A DNA stretch of 64,000 bases from SMYC01 sp965197495 (GCA_965197495.1 OZ240210.1:2914001-2978000), one strand, 5' to 3'. Shown: positions 42,104 through 52,240, counted from the stretch's first letter. Translations and numbers: made by a program. The notes: generated from the sequence alone by a model not told the origin.

Positions 42104-43840
42104 ATGAGCCGCCTCTTCCCCTATATCGCGCGCTACCCGAGACCGATGGTTTTCGGAATGATAGCGCTCGTCCTCACGAAAGCCGCGTCGGTTCTGACGC
42201 CGCAAGTGCTCAGGCTGACGATCGACGACCTCACCATCGGCGTCACGGTGCAGAAGCTTGCCTTCTATGCCAGTGTCATCATCGCGCTTGCCGTTTTCGG
42301 AGGGTTCTTTCGTTTCTGGATGCGGCGTCTCCTTATTGGCGTTTCCCGCCACGTCGAGTACGACCTCCGCGGAGATTATTTCGAACACCTGCAGACTTTG
42401 GGCTCGTTCTTTTACCAGCGATGGCGTACGGGCGATTTGATGTCACGCGCTGCGAACGACATCAGCGCTGTTCGCATGGTGGTCGGCCCTGGCATCATGT
42501 ATCCGGCCGAGACGCTGATCGTCATCGTGGGCGCGCTCGGCTTCATGTTCGCGATCAGCTGGAAGCTCACCCTCATAGCACTGGCTGTCCTACCGCTCAT
42601 TTCTTACGCGGTGAAGAAGTTCGGCTCCGCGATCCACAAACGCTTCATGGCCATTCAAGAGAAGATGAGCGATCTCTCGGCGCTCACGCAGGAGAATTTG
42701 TCCGGAACGCGTGTTGTGAAGGCCTATGCGCAGGAGGATCACCAGCGCAGACTGTTCGCGGACGAGAACGAAGACTATTTCGCGCGCATCATGCGGCTCG
42801 TGAAGCTCTCCGGCGCTTTCCATCCTCTGCTCGCCTCGCTCATTGGCATCGGGACCGCGCTCGTTCTCTGGTGGGGCGGCGCTATGGTTGTGAACGAGGA
42901 GATCACGCTCGGCGAGCTCGTCGCGTTTTTCGCCTATCTCAACATGCTGAGTTGGCCGATGATCGCCCTTGGCTGGGTCGTCAATATCTATCAGCGCGGG
43001 GCCGCGTCGATGAAGAGGCTCATGGCCATTCTCGACGAAGAGCCCGTCTTGCGCGATGGCCCCGAGCGATTCGAAGAGCCTGTCTCGGGCCGCATCGAGT
43101 TCCGCGAGGTGAGCTTCAGCTATACAGGGGATGGTAATGGCGGTCGCGTGCTGCGCGACATCGATCTCGTCATCGAGCCTGGGCAAACGGTGGCGTTCGT
43201 GGGGCGCACCGGCTCTGGCAAGAGCACGTTGACCCGGCTCGTCGCAAGGCTTTACGACGTGACGGACGGAGCCGTCCTCGTCGACGGCCACGACGTGCGA
43301 CGCCTCTCGCTCAAAGCACTCCGCTCCGCGGTCGGCTTCGTCCCACAGGAAAGCTTTCTCTTCTCCGAGAGTGTCGGAGAGAACATCGCTTTCGGCCTCG
43401 CCGAAGCCAGCGATAGCCAGATAGCCGAAGCCGCGGCCTTAGCGGGCCTCGACGGTGATATCGCCGATTTTCCCGACGCCTACGCCACGGTGGTCGGCGA
43501 GCGCGGCATCACTTTATCGGGCGGCCAGCGCCAACGCGCCACGATCGCAAGGGCGCTTCTCGTCGACCCGCCGATCCTGATTCTCGACGACGTTCTGTCC
43601 GCGGTCGACACCGAGACCGAAGAACGCATCCTGTTCCAGCTGAGCAGCGTAATGAAATCAAGAACGACGTTATTAGTGTCCCACCGCATCAGCACCGTAA
43701 AAGGCGCCGACCAAATCTGCGTCCTAGACGAAGGCCAAATCGTCGAAACAGGAACCCACGAACACCTGATAGAACATAAAGGCCTATACGCCAGCCTGTA
43801 CGAAAAGCAACTTCTAGAGGAGGAGCTCAACCGCATCTAG
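42104..43840 (+). CDS. ABC exporter half-transporter, subunit A (MdlA-like)
   Basis: 578 residues: six transmembrane helices (about 15-290) fused to an ATPase domain. Walker A GRTGSGKST, Q-loop FVPQES, signature LSGGQRQR, Walker B ILILDDVLSAVD and the switch His in LLVSHRIST are present; Asp instead of Glu after Walker B (DDVLSAVD) suggests a degenerate catalytic site, as in one half of many heterodimeric exporters. It exports lipids, peptides or drugs; the substrate is unknown. It pairs with the gene 27 bases downstream. The last 200 bases change codon usage abruptly. Confidence 0.88.
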   Translation: MSRLFPYIARYPRPMVFGMIALVLTKAASVLTPQVLRLTIDDLTIGVTVQKLAFYASVIIALAVFGGFFRFWMRRLLIGVSRHVEYDLRGDYFEHLQTLGSFFYQRWRTGDLMSRAANDISAVRMVVGPGIMYPAETLIVIVGALGFMFAISWKLTLIALAVLPLISYAVKKFGSAIHKRFMAIQEKMSDLSALTQENLSGTRVVKAYAQEDHQRRLFADENEDYFARIMRLVKLSGAFHPLLASLIGIGTALVLWWGGAMVVNEEITLGELVAFFAYLNMLSWPMIALGWVVNIYQRGAASMKRLMAILDEEPVLRDGPERFEEPVSGRIEFREVSFSYTGDGNGGRVLRDIDLVIEPGQTVAFVGRTGSGKSTLTRLVARLYDVTDGAVLVDGHDVRRLSLKALRSAVGFVPQESFLFSESVGENIAFGLAEASDSQIAEAAALAGLDGDIADFPDAYATVVGERGITLSGGQRQRATIARALLVDPPILILDDVLSAVDTETEERILFQLSSVMKSRTTLLVSHRISTVKGADQICVLDEGQIVETGTHEHLIEHKGLYASLYEKQLLEEELNRI

Positions 43841-43857
43841 AAGCGGATTAATATTCC

Positions 43858-43878
43858 TGAATACTGAATGCTGAATGA
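43858..43878. repeat. Heptanucleotide repeat at the start of the second ABC gene
   Basis: TGAATAC, TGAATGC, TGAATGA. The ATG start (43868) lies inside the second unit; no separate ribosome site is visible. Confidence 0.7.
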
Positions 43879-45664
43879 AGAACAGACCCTAGGCAAAGTA
43901 TATGACGGCCGCTTGATGCGCCGTCTCTTGGCCTATCTCGCGCCGTACAAGCTGCGGGTCGTGGTGTCCTTCGTCTTGGTTCTCGTTGCTTCCGCACTCA
44001 AGCTCGTCGGCCCCATCCTCACCAAAATCGTCATCGACGATTACATCGCGGTCGGCAACCTCTCTGGGCTCAACACGATAGCGGCTGTCTACGTTCTAGC
44101 CCTCGTCCTCCAATTCGTCGTCTCATATTTCCAAATCTACATCATGAACATGGCCGGCCAACGTGTGCTGGCCGATATGCGCCGCGAGATCTTCTCGCAC
44201 CTGCAGAAGCTCCAATCGTCATTTTTCGACCGCAACCCTGTGGGGCGTCTCGTGACGCGCGTCACCACCGATGTGGATGCTCTCAACGAGCTCTTCACCT
44301 CGGGCGTCGTCACCATCTTCGGCGATATCTTCATGTTGCTCGGCATCATGGGCGTGCTCGTCTACATCGATTGGAAGCTCGCGCTCGTGACTTTCGCGGT
44401 GCTCCCTGCGCTCTTCGTTGTGTCGATGATTTTCAAGCGGCGCATTCGGGTGGTCTACCGCAAAGTGCGCACCCGGGTTGCCATGCTGAACGCCTTCATC
44501 CAGGAGAACATCGTCGGGATGCAGGTTGTGCAGCTCTTCTGTCAGGAAGAGCGCAAGTTCGGCCAATATAGCGAGCTCAACCGGCAGCACACCGAAGCCA
44601 ATATCGAGTCCATCCTTCATTACTCGATCTTCTATCCGGTCGTGGAAGTTTTGAGCGCCGTCGCCATCGCGCTCATCGTTTGGTACGGCGGCGGACAAAT
44701 CCTACTCGGGACTCTGTCGCTCGGCGGCCTCGTCGCTTTCATCCAATACTCGGAGAAGTTCTTCCGTCCCATTAGCGATCTTTCGGAGAAGTTCAACATT
44801 CTCCAAGGTGCGATGGCGTCCTCAGAGCGCATCTTCAATCTTCTCGACACCGAAGTCGAGATCAGAACGCCCAAAAACCCATCTAAGCCATCTAATATCG
44901 TCGCGCCGGGGCTCGACCGAAGCATCCGCTTCGACAACGTCTCATTCGCATATGAAGGCGAGGATTGGGTCTTGAAAGACGTCGATCTCACCGTCCGCCC
45001 GGGTGAGACCGTCGCGGTCGTAGGGCATACCGGGGCCGGGAAGTCGACGCTCACGAGCCTTCTCATGCGCCTCTACGATGTCCAAAAGGGACAGGTGGTC
45101 GTGGGCGACATGGACGTGCGCGACTGGGATCTGAAGAAGCTGCGACGCCAGTTCGGGATGGTGCTTCAGGACGTCCATTTGTTCTCGGGGACCATCGCGT
45201 CGAACATTCGCCTCGGGGACCAGACCATCTCGAATGAAGCCATCGCCGAGGCCGCCCGCGTCGTCAATTTGAACGAGTGGGTGGCGACGCTGCCGCGTGG
45301 TCTCGACGAGGAAGTCGCTGAGCGGGGCGCCTCGATGTCCGCGGGGCAGAAACAGCTCGTTTCTTTCGCGCGCGCCCTCGTCCACGATCCCAAGATCCTG
45401 ATCCTCGATGAAGCGACGTCGAACGTCGATACCCATACAGAGATCCTTGTCCGTGAGGCGCTCGAGCGCCTGCTCGAGAACCGAACGAGCCTCGTGATCG
45501 CCCACCGTCTCTCGACTATCCAACGGGCCGATCGTATCGTTGTGCTTCACAAAGGGCGGGTCCGGGAGGTCGGCACCCATCAGGAGCTTCTTGCCGAGCG
45601 TGGCATCTACTACAAGCTTTATCAGCTCCAGTACAAAGACCAGGAAATCGAAACGCCGGCTTGA
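43868..45664 (+). CDS. ABC exporter half-transporter, subunit B (MdlB-like)
   Basis: 598 residues, six membrane helices and an ATPase domain with Walker A GHTGAGKST, Q-loop MVLQDV, signature MSAGQKQL (deviating from LSGGQ), Walker B ILILDEATSNVD with an intact catalytic Glu, and the switch His in LVIAHRLST. Together with subunit A it should form a heterodimer with one consensus and one degenerate ATP site. The ATG at 43868 lies in a heptamer repeat; the first conserved residues (RRLLAYLAPYKLRV) begin some 18 residues in. Confidence 0.9.
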   Translation: MLNEEQTLGKVYDGRLMRRLLAYLAPYKLRVVVSFVLVLVASALKLVGPILTKIVIDDYIAVGNLSGLNTIAAVYVLALVLQFVVSYFQIYIMNMAGQRVLADMRREIFSHLQKLQSSFFDRNPVGRLVTRVTTDVDALNELFTSGVVTIFGDIFMLLGIMGVLVYIDWKLALVTFAVLPALFVVSMIFKRRIRVVYRKVRTRVAMLNAFIQENIVGMQVVQLFCQEERKFGQYSELNRQHTEANIESILHYSIFYPVVEVLSAVAIALIVWYGGGQILLGTLSLGGLVAFIQYSEKFFRPISDLSEKFNILQGAMASSERIFNLLDTEVEIRTPKNPSKPSNIVAPGLDRSIRFDNVSFAYEGEDWVLKDVDLTVRPGETVAVVGHTGAGKSTLTSLLMRLYDVQKGQVVVGDMDVRDWDLKKLRRQFGMVLQDVHLFSGTIASNIRLGDQTISNEAIAEAARVVNLNEWVATLPRGLDEEVAERGASMSAGQKQLVSFARALVHDPKILILDEATSNVDTHTEILVREALERLLENRTSLVIAHRLSTIQRADRIVVLHKGRVREVGTHQELLAERGIYYKLYQLQYKDQEIETPA

Positions 45665-45718
45665 GCCTACCCGCAGCTTTGATCTGCTGGCTGCGCGGGA
45701 TAAGATGGCGCCCTATTA

Positions 45719-46654
45719 ATGATGACGGAAGACGAGAAAGCTCCCACCACCAACCCTCCCGAGTCCTCACCGGCACCGCCCGAGTTCGACGACGACCTCG
45801 ATTTCGGCAGGACGGCTCTGCAGTTCTTCGTCATCCCGGCTTTCGTGGTCGCTTTGTGTGTGGGTGTCTTCGTCTTCTTTGCCTGGCTGGTCTCGGATGA
45901 GAAAACGGGAGTCGACTATCTGAACGAGGTGCGCGCCGGCAGCGCGAACCGGCGTTGGCAGGCTGCGTTCGAGCTCTCCAAGATCATCACGATGGATGAC
46001 GAGAAGCGCCGGATGGAAGGCCTCGTACGAGAGATGGTCCTTGCTTTCGAGGACGCCGAGAAGGACGACCCCAGAGTGCGGCACTATCTTGCTTTGTCCC
46101 TCGGACATCTCGCCGACGCGGCCGCCGTTCCGGCGCTCGTCGGTGCACTCGGCGACGACGAACCGAGCACACGGCTCTATTCGGTGTGGGCCCTCGGGTC
46201 GATTGGCGACCCGCGGGCCCTCGATCCCGTCCTCGAGCTGGTGGGGGATAACGATGCGGGCGTGCGGAAGATGGCGGTCTACGCTCTGGGCGCACTGGGC
46301 GACGATAAAGCGATCCCGCGGCTTCAAGTGGCGCTTTCGGATCCCGAGCGCGACGTGTCCTGGAATGCGGCGGTGGCGCTCGCGCAGCTTCGCGATACCT
46401 CCGGAGAGGCGCAACTTCTGCAGATGCTGGACGAGCCGTTTCTCGAAGGGCTCACGGATATGGATGCGTCGCAGAAGCTCCTCGCTACCCAGAGCGCCAT
46501 CCAGGCAGCGGCGATCGTCGGTGGCGAGACATTGACTGCGAAACTTCAGGAAGTGGCGGACGCGCACGCCAATCTCGTTCTTCGCGAGGAGGCTCTTTCT
46601 GCTCTGGCGGCTCTGGCCGCGATCGAGAGATCTCACGCGGTCGCCGAGCCGTGA
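45719..46654 (+). CDS. Membrane-anchored HEAT-repeat protein
   Basis: 311 residues. An acidic, Pro-rich N-terminus, one membrane helix (about 38-58, ALQFFVIPAFVVALCVGVFVFFAWLV), then HEAT repeats (DPRVRHYLALSLGHLADAAAVPALVGALGDDEPSTRLYSVWALGSIGDPRALDPVLELVGDNDAGVRKMAVYALGALGDDKAIPRLQVAL). Such proteins are scaffolds. It lies between the ABC genes and the respiratory operon, upstream of the latter's promoter, and may serve assembly of the respiratory complex; this is inferred only from location. Confidence 0.75.
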   Translation: MMTEDEKAPTTNPPESSPAPPEFDDDLDFGRTALQFFVIPAFVVALCVGVFVFFAWLVSDEKTGVDYLNEVRAGSANRRWQAAFELSKIITMDDEKRRMEGLVREMVLAFEDAEKDDPRVRHYLALSLGHLADAAAVPALVGALGDDEPSTRLYSVWALGSIGDPRALDPVLELVGDNDAGVRKMAVYALGALGDDKAIPRLQVALSDPERDVSWNAAVALAQLRDTSGEAQLLQMLDEPFLEGLTDMDASQKLLATQSAIQAAAIVGGETLTAKLQEVADAHANLVLREEALSALAALAAIERSHAVAEP

Positions 46655-46703
46655 CGCGGCTCTCTTTTCAGCGTGCCGGGGCCCGTTTAAACGCTTTCGA
46701 GCC

Positions 46704-46733
46704 TTGACACCTTTTGCCGGTCGCGAATACAAT
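46704..46733 (+). promoter_or_regulatory. Promoter of the respiratory operon
   Basis: TTGACA at 46704-46709, an 18-base spacer, TACAAT at 46728-46733; about 95 bases of leader before the Rieske ATG. Confidence 0.7.
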
Positions 46734-46832
46734 AATTGTTTGCATGGAACTTCTTCCGAGCGCCCAGCGCGTGGCCTCTAAGACATTTCGAGTCGAATAG
46801 TCCCTGAGAGACCCTCGAATCTAGGTGGACGT

Positions 46833-47399
46833 ATGGCTGAAGAGACAAAGAAAGACGCGGCCGGCCCTGCCGGTAATGACAAGCCCGCTGCGAAAACGAA
46901 GACGAAGAAAAAGGACGTCACCCGACGCGAGTTCAACTGGCTTGCTCTCGGCTGGACGTTTTTCGCGGCGGCCACCGGCGCTGGCCTCACCGCCATGGGC
47001 CGTTTCATGTTTCCGAACGTCCTGACCGAGCCGCCGTCCAATTTCAAGTCCGGCTTTCCCACCGACTTCGCCATCGGCGTCGTCGACACGCGCTTCAAAG
47101 AGCGCTACCGCGTCTGGATCGTGCGGAACGAAGAAGGCATTTATGCGCTTTCCACGATCTGCACCCACCTCGGATGCACGCCGAACTGGCTCGAAGCGGA
47201 GAACAAGTTCAAATGTCCCTGCCACGGCAGCGGCTTCTACATGACCGGCATCAATTTCGAGGGCCCCGCGCCCCGGCCGCTCGAGCGCCATCGGATCGTC
47301 ATGGCTGAAGACGGTCAGGTGCTCATTGACAAGAGCCGCATTTACAAGCAGGAAGCGGGGCAATGGAGCGATCCGGAGTCATTTTTGAGTCTCACCTGA
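46833..47399 (+). CDS. Rieske iron-sulfur protein of a cytochrome bc-type complex
   Basis: 188 residues. A Lys/Ala-rich N-terminus leads into a Tat-like signal/anchor (RREFNWLALGWTFFAAATGAGLTAMG). The 2Fe-2S cluster ligands are in CTHLGC (110-115) and CPCHGS (128-133). It carries electrons from quinol to the cytochrome c side at the periplasmic face. It is the first gene of the respiratory operon, followed 34 bases later by cytochrome b. Confidence 0.93.
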   Translation: MAEETKKDAAGPAGNDKPAAKTKTKKKDVTRREFNWLALGWTFFAAATGAGLTAMGRFMFPNVLTEPPSNFKSGFPTDFAIGVVDTRFKERYRVWIVRNEEGIYALSTICTHLGCTPNWLEAENKFKCPCHGSGFYMTGINFEGPAPRPLERHRIVMAEDGQVLIDKSRIYKQEAGQWSDPESFLSLT

Positions 47400-47432
47400 T
47401 TCATTCCCGAACAGCGAATTGAGGAGTTATCG

Positions 47433-48230
47433 GTGCAGAAGGTTCTAAACGCATTTAGCGGCGCGTGGAACGCGATGACGGAATCCCAGGTGTGGAAGTC
47501 CATCTTCCGCCACGGGGCCCTCACCAGTAATCGCAACCGCGTGCTCGTGATGATGTCCAACGTGTTTCTTCATCTTCATCCGGTGAAGTCGCGTAAAGCC
47601 GGTATCAGGCTGCGCTACACCTGGTGCATGGGCGGCATCACGTTTTTCCTGTTTCTCGTCCTGACCTTGACGGGCCTGCTCTTGATGTTCTATTACAGGC
47701 CCACGGTCGAGTACGCTTATGCCGACATCATCGATCTCCGCGAACATGTGCCTCTCGGTGTCATGCGCGAACTTCATCGCTGGGGCGCGCACGCGATGGT
47801 CATCACAGTATGGCTTCACATGTTCCGCGTCTTCATGACGGGCTCCTACAAGCCCCCGCGCGAGTTCAACTGGACCGTGGGCGTCATCCTTCTCGTGCTC
47901 ACTCTCCTGCTCTCGTTCACCGGCTACCTTCTCCCTTGGGATCAGCTCGCTATCTGGGCCATCACCGTGGGCTCGAACATGGCTCGAGCGACACCACTTC
48001 TGGGAACGGAGGGGCCGCTCAGCGCGGCGTTGAAACTAGGGGACATCAATCTCATCAACTCTGGGAACGACGCTCGTTTCGCCTTGTTGGGTGCACGTTC
48101 GGTGGGCGAGAACACGCTGCTGCGTTTCTACGTGCTTCACTGTGTCGGGTTGCCGTTGGTCGCGGCTGTTTTGATGTCCGTGCACTTCTGGAGGGTGCGC
48201 AAGGATGGCGGTATCTCCGGGCCCATGTAG
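47433..48230 (+). CDS. Cytochrome b, N-terminal subunit (b6-type)
   Basis: 265 residues, four membrane helices. The four heme ligands are His115 and His129 (helix B) and His236 and His251 (helix D); the HX13H/HX14H spacing is that of b6-type proteins. It contains quinol-oxidation elements and works with the separate C-terminal subunit. Start GTG 47433. It is 39 bases upstream of subunit IV, forming a split cytochrome b as in b6f and many Firmicutes and Acidobacteria complexes. Confidence 0.92.
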   Translation: MQKVLNAFSGAWNAMTESQVWKSIFRHGALTSNRNRVLVMMSNVFLHLHPVKSRKAGIRLRYTWCMGGITFFLFLVLTLTGLLLMFYYRPTVEYAYADIIDLREHVPLGVMRELHRWGAHAMVITVWLHMFRVFMTGSYKPPREFNWTVGVILLVLTLLLSFTGYLLPWDQLAIWAITVGSNMARATPLLGTEGPLSAALKLGDINLINSGNDARFALLGARSVGENTLLRFYVLHCVGLPLVAAVLMSVHFWRVRKDGGISGPM

Positions 48231-48269
48231 TCGCTTTCGGTTCTCGTTCGAAACCCAGAGCTGAGCGTT

Positions 48270-49376
48270 ATGGATTTCATTAAAAACATCATCAATTGGT
48301 CTTCCGGGCCGACGGTGCTCTTTACTGTGGCGACGATCGCCTTCGCGCTGTCGCTGAAGTACACGCAAATCTGGTCGAAGAAGTTCGCGTATATCCTGTT
48401 TGGGGTGATGGCGGTCTTCTACGTTTTGAGCATGTTCGACCCGAACTTCCTCCTCATCGTGGCGAAACCGGACAATGTGCCGATTACCTTCATGCTGTTC
48501 CTGGTGGCGTTTTTCGCTTGGTTCGCGATGCATCAAGGTGTCGAGAACGACAAGCGAGTCGCGGCGGGAGAAGAGCCCATGGAGAAGCAGGAGCAGGACA
48601 AGGTGTGGGTCTGGCCGGATCTGGTCTATGTCGAGCTTTTGTGCATGGTCCTTCTCACCATCGGGCTCGTGGTTTGGTCGATCTTGTTGCCGGCGCCGCT
48701 CGAGCAACCCGCGAATCCCGCCGATTCGCCGAATCCGTCGAAAGCCCCCTGGTACTTCCTCGGCCTTCAGGAAATGCTCGTCTATTTCGACCCGTGGCTC
48801 GCGGGCGTCGTCTTTCCTACACTCATCGTCGTGGGGCTCATGGCGATTCCTTATATCGACACGAACCCCAAAGGGAACGGCTACTTCACTTTCAAAGAGC
48901 GCCGCGCGGAGATCGCCATCTTTCTCTACGGCTTTCTCGTCCTCTGGATACTCCTCGTGATTTCGGGGACGTTTCTGCGCGGACCGAACTGGAACTTCTT
49001 CGGGCCTTATGAATATTGGGACCCACACCGCGTCGAGCCGCTTCTGAACGTCAATATCTCGGACTTTTTCTGGGTGCGCGCTCTTGGCCGGCCGCTTCCG
49101 TCGAACCCCATCGTCCGAGAATTCCTCGGCATCGGGATGATCCTCTTCTATATGGGTTTTCTTCCCGTGGCCCTGGCATGGCCGAAGGAGAAGTTTCCCA
49201 AGTTTCTGCAATGGATGAGCCTCCACGGCTATTACGAGAAGATGGGGCCCGCTCGCTACTACTTGGGAGTGACGCTTTTTCTGCTCATGTTGAGTCTTCC
49301 CATCAAGATGTACATGAGATGGTTCTGGGATCTGAAATACATCGTGGCGTTCCCCGAGATCTTCTTCAATATCTAG
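48270..49376 (+). CDS. Cytochrome b, C-terminal subunit (subunit IV-like), enlarged
   Basis: 368 residues, larger than a typical 160-residue subunit IV. About eight hydrophobic segments. The PEWY quinol-site motif is present as APWYF (KAPWYFLGLQEMLVYFDPWLAGVVFP). An additional N-terminal region of two to three helices and a C-terminal extension (GMILFYMGFLPVALAWPKEKFPKFL) are extra. It forms the quinol-oxidising site together with the Rieske and the b6-type subunit. Confidence 0.88.
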   Translation: MDFIKNIINWSSGPTVLFTVATIAFALSLKYTQIWSKKFAYILFGVMAVFYVLSMFDPNFLLIVAKPDNVPITFMLFLVAFFAWFAMHQGVENDKRVAAGEEPMEKQEQDKVWVWPDLVYVELLCMVLLTIGLVVWSILLPAPLEQPANPADSPNPSKAPWYFLGLQEMLVYFDPWLAGVVFPTLIVVGLMAIPYIDTNPKGNGYFTFKERRAEIAIFLYGFLVLWILLVISGTFLRGPNWNFFGPYEYWDPHRVEPLLNVNISDFFWVRALGRPLPSNPIVREFLGIGMILFYMGFLPVALAWPKEKFPKFLQWMSLHGYYEKMGPARYYLGVTLFLLMLSLPIKMYMRWFWDLKYIVAFPEIFFNI

Positions 49377-49395
49377 TTTAGAGGTGGAGTGAAAC

Positions 49396-52215
49396 GTGGC
49401 GAAACCGGCTCCTGGACACGCTTACGACATCAGCGGACTCAACGTTGTTTTTGGGATTTCATCTATCTTCTTGTTTGTGACGACCCTTTGGATGATTTGG
49501 GCGGACTACTCCCGCGAATGGAAGGGCTACCAACGGCAGTTCTCCCAAATGGAACGGGAGATGACCGGGCGGCAAATCCAAGAGGCAGACGCGGCCGTCA
49601 ACCAGCGTGAGCTTCAGCGGATCGAAGGCGAGCTTGCCACGGCGTCACAAGAGCTCGACGCGAAGCAAGCCGAGATCGCACAAAGGGAGGACGAGCTAAA
49701 GGCGCTGAACGATCGGTGGACTTTGGCGGACATCGGCGAACGCAGTCTCAAATCCGTCTATGATTCGAAGAAGTTCTTCTTCGAAGAGAGCGAGCATGAA
49801 GGGACGATAGCGCCCTACGGAAAGCGTGTCAGCGCCGAAGAGTTCGAGGCGCTCGAGAACGAGTTCTTCGCGGCCCGTGACGACCGCATCGCGATCGAGT
49901 TCGAGCGCGACGCCGTGCAGAGAACGATCCGTGAGGCGCAGGCCCGTGTAGGCGAGCTCAATGGCGAGCGGGACAGCTTGATCCAGTCCGCGACGCTCTT
50001 GCGGCGGAAAGCGAACGCGATCGCTCAGAACGTGCCGAACACGTTCCGGAACCTTCCGATGTTCGATTTCATCGACCCGAGCATCGAAGTTCAGCAAGTC
50101 CTCGTGACGAACGTCACCGAGGACCTCAACTTCGCGGTAGTGCCGCGCATCGATCGCTGCAAGACGTGTCATCTCGGGATCGACAATCCGGACTACGCCG
50201 ATGCGGAACAACCGTTCCGGACACATCCGAATCTCGACCTATACGTCTCGGGTGAGTCCGTGCATCCCCGCGACAGCTTCGGCTGCACGTCCTGTCACGA
50301 AGGGCGCGGCCGCGCCATCGACTTCGTCGGTGTGAACCACACGCCGCAGAGCGATGAGCAGGAGCACGAGTGGGTCGAGAAGTACGGCTGGAAAGAGGAC
50401 CACCACTGGGACAGGCCGATGTTCCAAAACGGCATGGCCGAGGCCGGGTGCCAGAAGTGCCACGGCGACCAGGTTCTTCTTCCGGGCGCCGAAAGATTCA
50501 ACCTCGGCCGCCAGCTCTACGAAGCGGCCGGCTGCTGGGGCTGTCACAACACGGTGGGCTTCGAAGGTCGGCGTAAAGTCGGGCCGAAGCTCGAGCATCT
50601 AGTGGCCAAGACGACGCTGGAATGGGCCGCGCGCTGGATCAAGAATCCGAAGAGCTTCAAGCAGTCGACCTACATGCCGCGCTTCTGGGATCTCGAGAAC
50701 AATCGCGATTCCGATATCGGCGCTCGCAACCAGACGGAAGTCGCGGCCATCGTGGCATATATCTTCGATAAAGCGAAGCCGCTCGACTACGGCGTCGTGC
50801 CGGCTGGAAACGATGAGCGCGGCCGCGAGCTCGTCGAGAACGTCGGCTGTCTCGGGTGTCACATCACCGATGAGAGCAATCTCGCGGAAGTCGACTGGCA
50901 CCGTACGCGCGGTGCGAGCCTCGCGGGAGTCGGCACCAAAGTCAATCGTGAGTTTCTCTATAACTGGGTGAAGGATCCAAAGCATTACTGGGAAGACACC
51001 TTCATGCCCGATTTGCGACTCACGGATGAGGAAGCTGCAGATGTGACGGCCTACCTGATGACGCTCCGGAACGAGTCTTTCGAGCAGCTTCCGGTGCCAG
51101 AAGTCGATAACGCCGCGCTCGACGAGATCACGATGGAGTTCCTCCGCACGGGACTTCCGGTCGCGCAGGCCGAGGACCAGCTCGGCGCGATGTCGGCGGA
51201 CGAAAAAACGCTCTATAGCGGTGAGCGTCTCGTCCGTCGCTTCGGCTGCTTCGGCTGCCACGAGATCGAGGGCTTCGAGGACGCGCAGAAGATCGGCGTG
51301 GATCTTTCGACGTGGGGCTCGAAGATGGTCACCCGTCTCGATTTCGGCTATATCGACATCCCGCATAACAGGCAGGAGTGGTTCGAGAACAAGCTCAACC
51401 ATCCTCGAAGCTACGACCGGGGCAAAGTGAAGGGTGCACCCGAAAAGCTTCGGATGGGCTATTTTGGCTTCACCGAAGACGAGGTCCGGGCCGTCGCCAC
51501 TAGGGTGCTCGGCCAGACACGGACCGCGCTCCCAGCGGAAGCCCAGAAGAACTTGAGCGCCAACGAGGCCGTCGGGGAGAGAGCGCGCGTTCTCATCCAC
51601 GAGTACAACTGCCGCGGCTGCCACATCGTCGACGGCTTCGGCGGAGGCATCTACGAGACGGAGGTGATGGCCGAGGACGTAGGCTTCCGGCCGCCAAACC
51701 TCAATACACAAGGTGCACGCACACAGGCAGGCTGGCTCTTCGACTTCCTGCAGGATCCTTCCGAGGTCCGTTTCTGGTTGAAGGTGCGGATGCCAACGTT
51801 CCACTTCGACGACGAACAGCTCAACACGATCGTATCGGGCTTCATGGCGATGGATGAAACGCATCCCTTCGCGACCTCGGCCGCGGTGCCAGCTGACGCG
51901 GCGACGCTGCGGATTGGAAGCCAGCTCCTCGATCGGCTCCGTTGTGAGCAGTGCCACCTCGCGACTGCGGCCGGCACGATGTCCGCCTCGCAGCTCGCGC
52001 CGAGCTTCCGCTTGACCGGCGAACGGCTCCGGGAGGAATGGCTCGTCGACTGGATGAAGGACCCGCAGACGATAACGCCCGGCACCCAGATGCCGCAGTT
52101 CTGGCCCGTGGAGGACAGCGGCCATCGCATCACGCCGCTTCCGGAAATTTTGGATGGCGACCCGGAAGCGCAGATGCGCGCCGTGGCGGCCTATCTCATG
52201 AGGTATGCGGAGTAG
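49396..52215 (+). CDS. Membrane-anchored octaheme cytochrome c
   Basis: 939 residues. One N-terminal membrane helix (VVFGISSIFLFVTTLWMIWADY), a coiled coil to about residue 230, then eight CxxCH heme c sites: CKTCH (about 254), CTSCH (296), CQKCH (352), CWGCH (379), CLGCH (484), CFGCH (617), CRGCH (738) and CEQCH (850). The later sites sit in repeated mono-heme cytochrome c domains with a C-terminal YMPRFW / FMPDLRL / RMPTF / QMPQFW Met ligand. It would replace cytochrome c1 and soluble cytochrome c, wiring the Rieske/b complex to the oxidase. GTG start 49396 after AGGTGG. Confidence 0.88.
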   Translation: MAKPAPGHAYDISGLNVVFGISSIFLFVTTLWMIWADYSREWKGYQRQFSQMEREMTGRQIQEADAAVNQRELQRIEGELATASQELDAKQAEIAQREDELKALNDRWTLADIGERSLKSVYDSKKFFFEESEHEGTIAPYGKRVSAEEFEALENEFFAARDDRIAIEFERDAVQRTIREAQARVGELNGERDSLIQSATLLRRKANAIAQNVPNTFRNLPMFDFIDPSIEVQQVLVTNVTEDLNFAVVPRIDRCKTCHLGIDNPDYADAEQPFRTHPNLDLYVSGESVHPRDSFGCTSCHEGRGRAIDFVGVNHTPQSDEQEHEWVEKYGWKEDHHWDRPMFQNGMAEAGCQKCHGDQVLLPGAERFNLGRQLYEAAGCWGCHNTVGFEGRRKVGPKLEHLVAKTTLEWAARWIKNPKSFKQSTYMPRFWDLENNRDSDIGARNQTEVAAIVAYIFDKAKPLDYGVVPAGNDERGRELVENVGCLGCHITDESNLAEVDWHRTRGASLAGVGTKVNREFLYNWVKDPKHYWEDTFMPDLRLTDEEAADVTAYLMTLRNESFEQLPVPEVDNAALDEITMEFLRTGLPVAQAEDQLGAMSADEKTLYSGERLVRRFGCFGCHEIEGFEDAQKIGVDLSTWGSKMVTRLDFGYIDIPHNRQEWFENKLNHPRSYDRGKVKGAPEKLRMGYFGFTEDEVRAVATRVLGQTRTALPAEAQKNLSANEAVGERARVLIHEYNCRGCHIVDGFGGGIYETEVMAEDVGFRPPNLNTQGARTQAGWLFDFLQDPSEVRFWLKVRMPTFHFDDEQLNTIVSGFMAMDETHPFATSAAVPADAATLRIGSQLLDRLRCEQCHLATAAGTMSASQLAPSFRLTGERLREEWLVDWMKDPQTITPGTQMPQFWPVEDSGHRITPLPEILDGDPEAQMRAVAAYLMRYAE

Positions 52216-52240
52216 TTACACGCGAGGTTTCGACGCAAAG

